From Heliocybe sulcata (lineage: Eukaryota; Basidiomycota; Agaricomycetes; Gloeophyllales; Gloeophyllaceae): DNA of 64,000 bases. The stretch is from assembly GCA_004369045.1 (NCBI GenBank), contig ML213520.1:186001-250000 (forward strand), given 5' to 3'. Position numbers and translations under genes: made by a program. Positions 60,601-64,000 of this stretch are shown piece after piece. The notes under the pieces were generated by a model, which worked only from the letters and a program-made list of their open reading frames with translations, ran no database searches and was not told where the DNA came from. The first letter of the stretch is position 1. The number at the start of each line of letters is the position of its first letter.

Positions 60601-61000
60601 CAGAGCATGCAATGCCTGTCTCGCGAGACGCCCACCGACGTCTTCGGGATTACACTGGCACGGGGAGCACGACCGGGATGCCGGCTACTACGTTGGACGA
60701 GCGTCGCCATGAGGCTGGTGTATCAGGGATCACGTATACTATGCGGTGTTTAGCGAGCCTTTGACCCGGCCTCTCAGGGATCTTGATGCATTGTCCCAGG
60801 GTGGCACGTAATCCCATCTTCGGACGCAGAACCCATGCCGGGAATAGCCTGCCATCTTGCGCGAATCCACGGAGGCGATATACTGTATTAATACCCTGCC
60901 CGCACAGCTTCTCTCCCATCCCATCTTGTGACGATCTGTCCTCGACATATAAGGCCCTTCTCTCCATCCCATTGACGTGCGCCTGCCCCGCTATATAACA
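57649..61000. other. Gene-poor stretch, possibly with decayed coding sequence
   Basis: About 3.35 kb. GC-rich short frames overlap on both strands. On the minus strand, 59950-59400 has a hydrophobic stretch (VVLQVSILAFCVATALTIRLY) and a Trp-rich stretch (YRWLSVPERERWDLLQALW) in different frames near splice-like signals. That could be a degraded or poorly readable membrane-protein gene. Nothing can be named. The last 60 bases hold a TATA-like ATATAAGG at 60947-60954, about 50 bases before the next ATG. Confidence 0.4.
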
Positions 61001-61831
61001 ATGTCCTACCACCTGCGCCCCGTCTCCGACACGTCGCCCAGCGCATCGCCCTCTCCACCGCGAGACCACAGGCCCCCGTCCTCCGGCTCCACCACCGCCA
61101 AATCATCCACCACCCTCCCCTCGCAGCCCTCGTCCGCCACGAGCCCAGCCAGCATCATCCCCAGCACCGCCCGCCCCCGCCGCCCGCTCTCCCCCAGCTC
61201 TCTCCGAGGTACCCCATTCCTCATACATCTTCTATTCTATTATCGCTGACACGCGCTGTCCATGCCAGACGTCGACCTCACGAGCACCACGCCCATGACG
61301 CCGAGGGTCTACCCGCCCCCGCCGACGGGGCACCAGCTCATGTCGCTCTTCCCGCCGCCGCCCCCTCCTTTCATGGAGTCCACCTCGGGGTACTTCCAGC
61401 GGCAGGAGCGCGCGTTCTTCGCGCAGAAGGGCGAGGAGATTATACGCGTCCGGATCGAGCTCGATCTGGATAGAGAGGGCATGGAGGTCGATCGTAAGGG
61501 GAAGGAGAAGGAGAGGTATGTGCAGCTGCCGGGGCCGTGGCCTGCTGCGTACCCGCATCCCCATCCCCATGGCCACTTGTCGCGTCTCCCGAACCCGAAT
61601 CCGAACGCGCCGCCGCCGCCGACGCTGCACCCCCCGCGCGCGTTCGCGCAGGAAGTCGCGGTGTTGCCGGTGCAGGCGCAGCATCCGCCGCCGCCGGTCC
61701 AGGTGCAGGTCCCGTCTGTGCACAGCAGCCCGCGCCAGAGCCATGACGACGACGAGGCGTGGCGGCGGCCGATTCCGCACAATGAGCGCAGGAGGGCTGG
61801 GAAGCATACCAAGCGCGTGATTGTCAAGTAG
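61001..61831 (+). CDS. Proline-rich hypothetical protein
   Basis: Two exons, 61001-61208 and 61269-61831, give 256 aa. The product is not recognised. The N-terminus (MSYHLRPVSDTSPSASPSPP) and the first 70 residues are Ser/Pro/Thr-rich and disordered. A short ordered-looking block follows (SGYFQRQERAFFAQKGEEI, then RVRIELDLDREGMEVDRKGK). A Pro/His-rich stretch and a basic tail (RRRAGKHTKRVIVK) close the protein. The intron restores frame at D of DVDLTSTTP. Composition bias makes the coding call less sure, but both exons stay open and a TATA-like site lies upstream. Confidence 0.6.
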
Positions 61832-64000
61832 TGTTCGTGGGTGCGAGAAGCATATCAAAGGTACATGGTGGGATCCGGTGTCTACGTTCGTGCTGTAATA
61901 TTCCTGTCTGCGTGATTTGTACATACATACATACATACGTACGGTTCTTTTCGTCGTAATCTGATCCTTGCATGCTGTTACGGCACATCGGGGGACATGG
62001 ACACGCTGTAGTCCAAGCAACTAATGCAGATCCGCGGTGTACGATGGGTGTATTATTCTGATCGTGATCGAGCCGGGGCCGGCATTCTCCTTGGGCGAGA
62101 AGATCTACTTGGGAGATATACTTCCGTTTTTGAAGGGGGGCGTCGCGGATCTAGGATGGGTCTCGGTGAATTGTCCCGCTGCCTGCCCTCGTAGACCTTT
62201 TGGAGTCCGAGTCTGCGTCTGACCTGGGCCTGTCCTTTGATCAGTTGGGTGAAGCTTTGAAGGCTGAGCGCTGGCTTCTCGGTGGTTTTAGCAGGCACGG
62301 TGGACGACGAATTTGAAGGAAGCGAGTGTGCGATGCGATAGGAAACGGAAGCCCTCCTTTGTCCACCGAGAGATGGATATGGATCAGTGGTCTCGGAGGC
62401 TTTCAGGGCCTCATGCATCTTGGCAATTCGGATAAAACGTAGGTACCCGTTGAGTTGCATGCAGGACCTCTGAGATGAAAGCGCCACTCGGCAGGGACGT
62501 GCGGGTCGGTTATGACAATCCGAATCTGAGGTGCGTGGTGGCTTCATCTGCACCCGTGCGGGGGACTATGCCCAAGCAGGTGTACTGAGAGAATGATGTG
62601 AGGTTTAATCGCCGGGGTGATCCCGCTGGCAACTGGCGACGAGTGTGACGGTGGGAATCACGCGCACGTCGGATCGCTTGATCACAACTTGTGGTTGACA
62701 GATTTAATCTGTTGTGTCAGGCATCACATTTGTGTCCGGTCAGGCCCCGGCTATTAGAGATTAAAGGGGGGAGGTGCGAGTGCGTACGGTGGATGAATGG
62801 AATGATGGGCGTGCGCGATCATGTTTCGGCGTCAGCGTGATGCGCTCTACACGACAGTTGGAGGGGTCCTCATTCATCACAGCGGCCCGGGGAGTGACTC
62901 ATCGGTAGGAGCTCGGAGCTTCTCCTGTCATTGTTTCCTCACAGACCGTGCGGCAAAGCCGGAGATTTAGGAAGACGGTCGACGAGGGGCGGGAGATTTG
63001 GGTGTGTCGCTGTCAGGCTTCTGTTGGATGAGTCAGCTGCAAACTTTGCTTGTGGGGGAAGGGGTGGTATATATAACGCAGGTCGAGGTGTATGCCCTGA
63101 GGAGAGGTTATTGGATGTGGTGTGTGCCGACGGCAGGTAGTGTGGTGTCATGTGGCGTGGGGTGATGATCACGGGACCAGTTTGTACCGCGTTAATTAGC
63201 CGTGTCACGAGAGCGCGTCTGACGCGTCGATACATACAGCATATTCATAACGGAGACATCCAAGATCGCTATTCACAGAAGTGGAAGAGATGTGTGGGGC
63301 TTTGAATGTTCGCAATGTGTAAGCTGGGGACAGAAGGCGTTTTATTGCATGCAGCGCCTCCCCGTGAGGTCTTTGTAAGCAGACAATTCCGAGCGTAACT
63401 GGAACCGAGGTTCGAGCAATGGTGTTTGCTTTGACATCCGTAGCAATCGGAGAGTTCACTGTGATATGCATCTAAAAGGGGCGCCTAAGGGTATGTCAAG
63501 CTATCCTGGCAACTGGTACTTGTACTTCGGCTGCTCATATGTCAGCATGCCAGAAATGACTCTGGACGAACGGGACCATGATGCTGCGGCGTTATAATGA
63601 AAGCCTCCAGGTCGCCCGCTCGCGATTGTCCTTTTGACTACTGAGCATAAGTTCTACAGCCTACATGTTTGAGTTAACATGAGTCCCCAGTGACGCTCAG
63701 CTACACACGGGTAACACGGCTCGGCATTTGCCGAAGGGACGCGCCGGCACAGCCGCTGCCGCGATTATCGCTGGACCGTCAAGCTCAAACACAACTTACA
63801 CTGGCGAAACCAAAAGTGTCAGCTCCCCTCTCTCCATCCTTCCTGCCGATCTTTACGGCCTTACTCTGCGTCCTCAGCTCTATCCTATTCTTCATCCTAT
63901 ACCGCACTTATACCATGGTCAGTTGTCATTTGATGGGGTGATTGCGATGCATGCCTGAACGATCGCTTCATGGTCCGTAATGAAATTTCGATGGAATGCA
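61832..64000. other. Intergenic to window end, no supported gene
   Basis: About 2.2 kb. The minus-strand frame 62053-62553 (with SLQSFTQLIKGQAQVRRRL) is the only one with coding-like composition, and it has no family I know. The frame at 63690-63941 near the right edge could be a first exon with a hydrophobic segment (IFTALLCVLSSILFFILY), but this cannot be judged without the sequence beyond. Confidence 0.4.
61921..61938. repeat. ACAT microsatellite
   Basis: Four and a half ACAT units lie just downstream of the proline-rich gene. Confidence 0.85.

Noticed and set aside
62931-63235. Opposed frames near the right end as genes
   Set aside because: Short, overlapping on both strands, no motif and no splice partner.

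Overview
The window reads as a stretch of an Agaricomycete (mushroom or wood-rot type basidiomycete) chromosome. The coding regions are broken by many short introns, mostly about 47-70 nt. The gene content is typical of that group: oxalate decarboxylase, a secreted glycoside-hydrolase-like protein, a P450 monooxygenase, a KRE6/SKN1-type glucan synthesis protein, and several F-box proteins of a mushroom-specific style. No virus-like or transposon coding sequence was recognised.

Layout. 1-0.5 kb: 3' end of an oxalate decarboxylase. 1.6-3.5 kb: secreted TIM-barrel-like hydrolase. 4.1-8.3 kb: NST1-like stress protein, convergent with a Neo1-type P4 ATPase (8.5-12.8 kb, minus). That gene is divergent from histone chaperone ASF1 (13.1-13.9 kb). 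Then come SET5 (14.3-15.8 kb), a P450 (16.5-18.5 kb, minus), a BAG-domain protein with an early stop (19.9-22.1 kb), a tandem repeat zone (22.3-23.3 kb), and the KRE6/SKN1 GH16 protein (23.7-26.4 kb).

26.4-44.0 kb is a gene-poor accessory zone. It holds two paralogous kinase-fold proteins that lack the catalytic residues, an F-box protein, a small secreted protein with a possible GPI anchor, a Nudix hydrolase, and a pair of inverted dispersed repeats.

44.0-57.6 kb is gene-dense again: ornithine aminotransferase, an APC/C activator of the Cdc20/Fizzy family (minus), a second Nudix paralog, an F-box protein of the beta-propeller-like type, a DHHC palmitoyltransferase, another F-box/leucine-rich protein, and the exosome cofactor MPP6. 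57.6-61.0 kb and 61.8-64.0 kb hold little that can be recognised, apart from one proline-rich hypothetical protein.

The most unusual signals are in gene structure. Four introns need a GC-AG donor to keep frame. Three coding exons are only 10, 13 and 14 nt. One F-box gene has its ATG split by an intron. The best candidates for little-described biology are the two predicted pseudokinases and the duplicated Nudix genes in and beside the accessory zone. Gene models were built by eye from frame continuity, splice sites and family patterns; no search was run.
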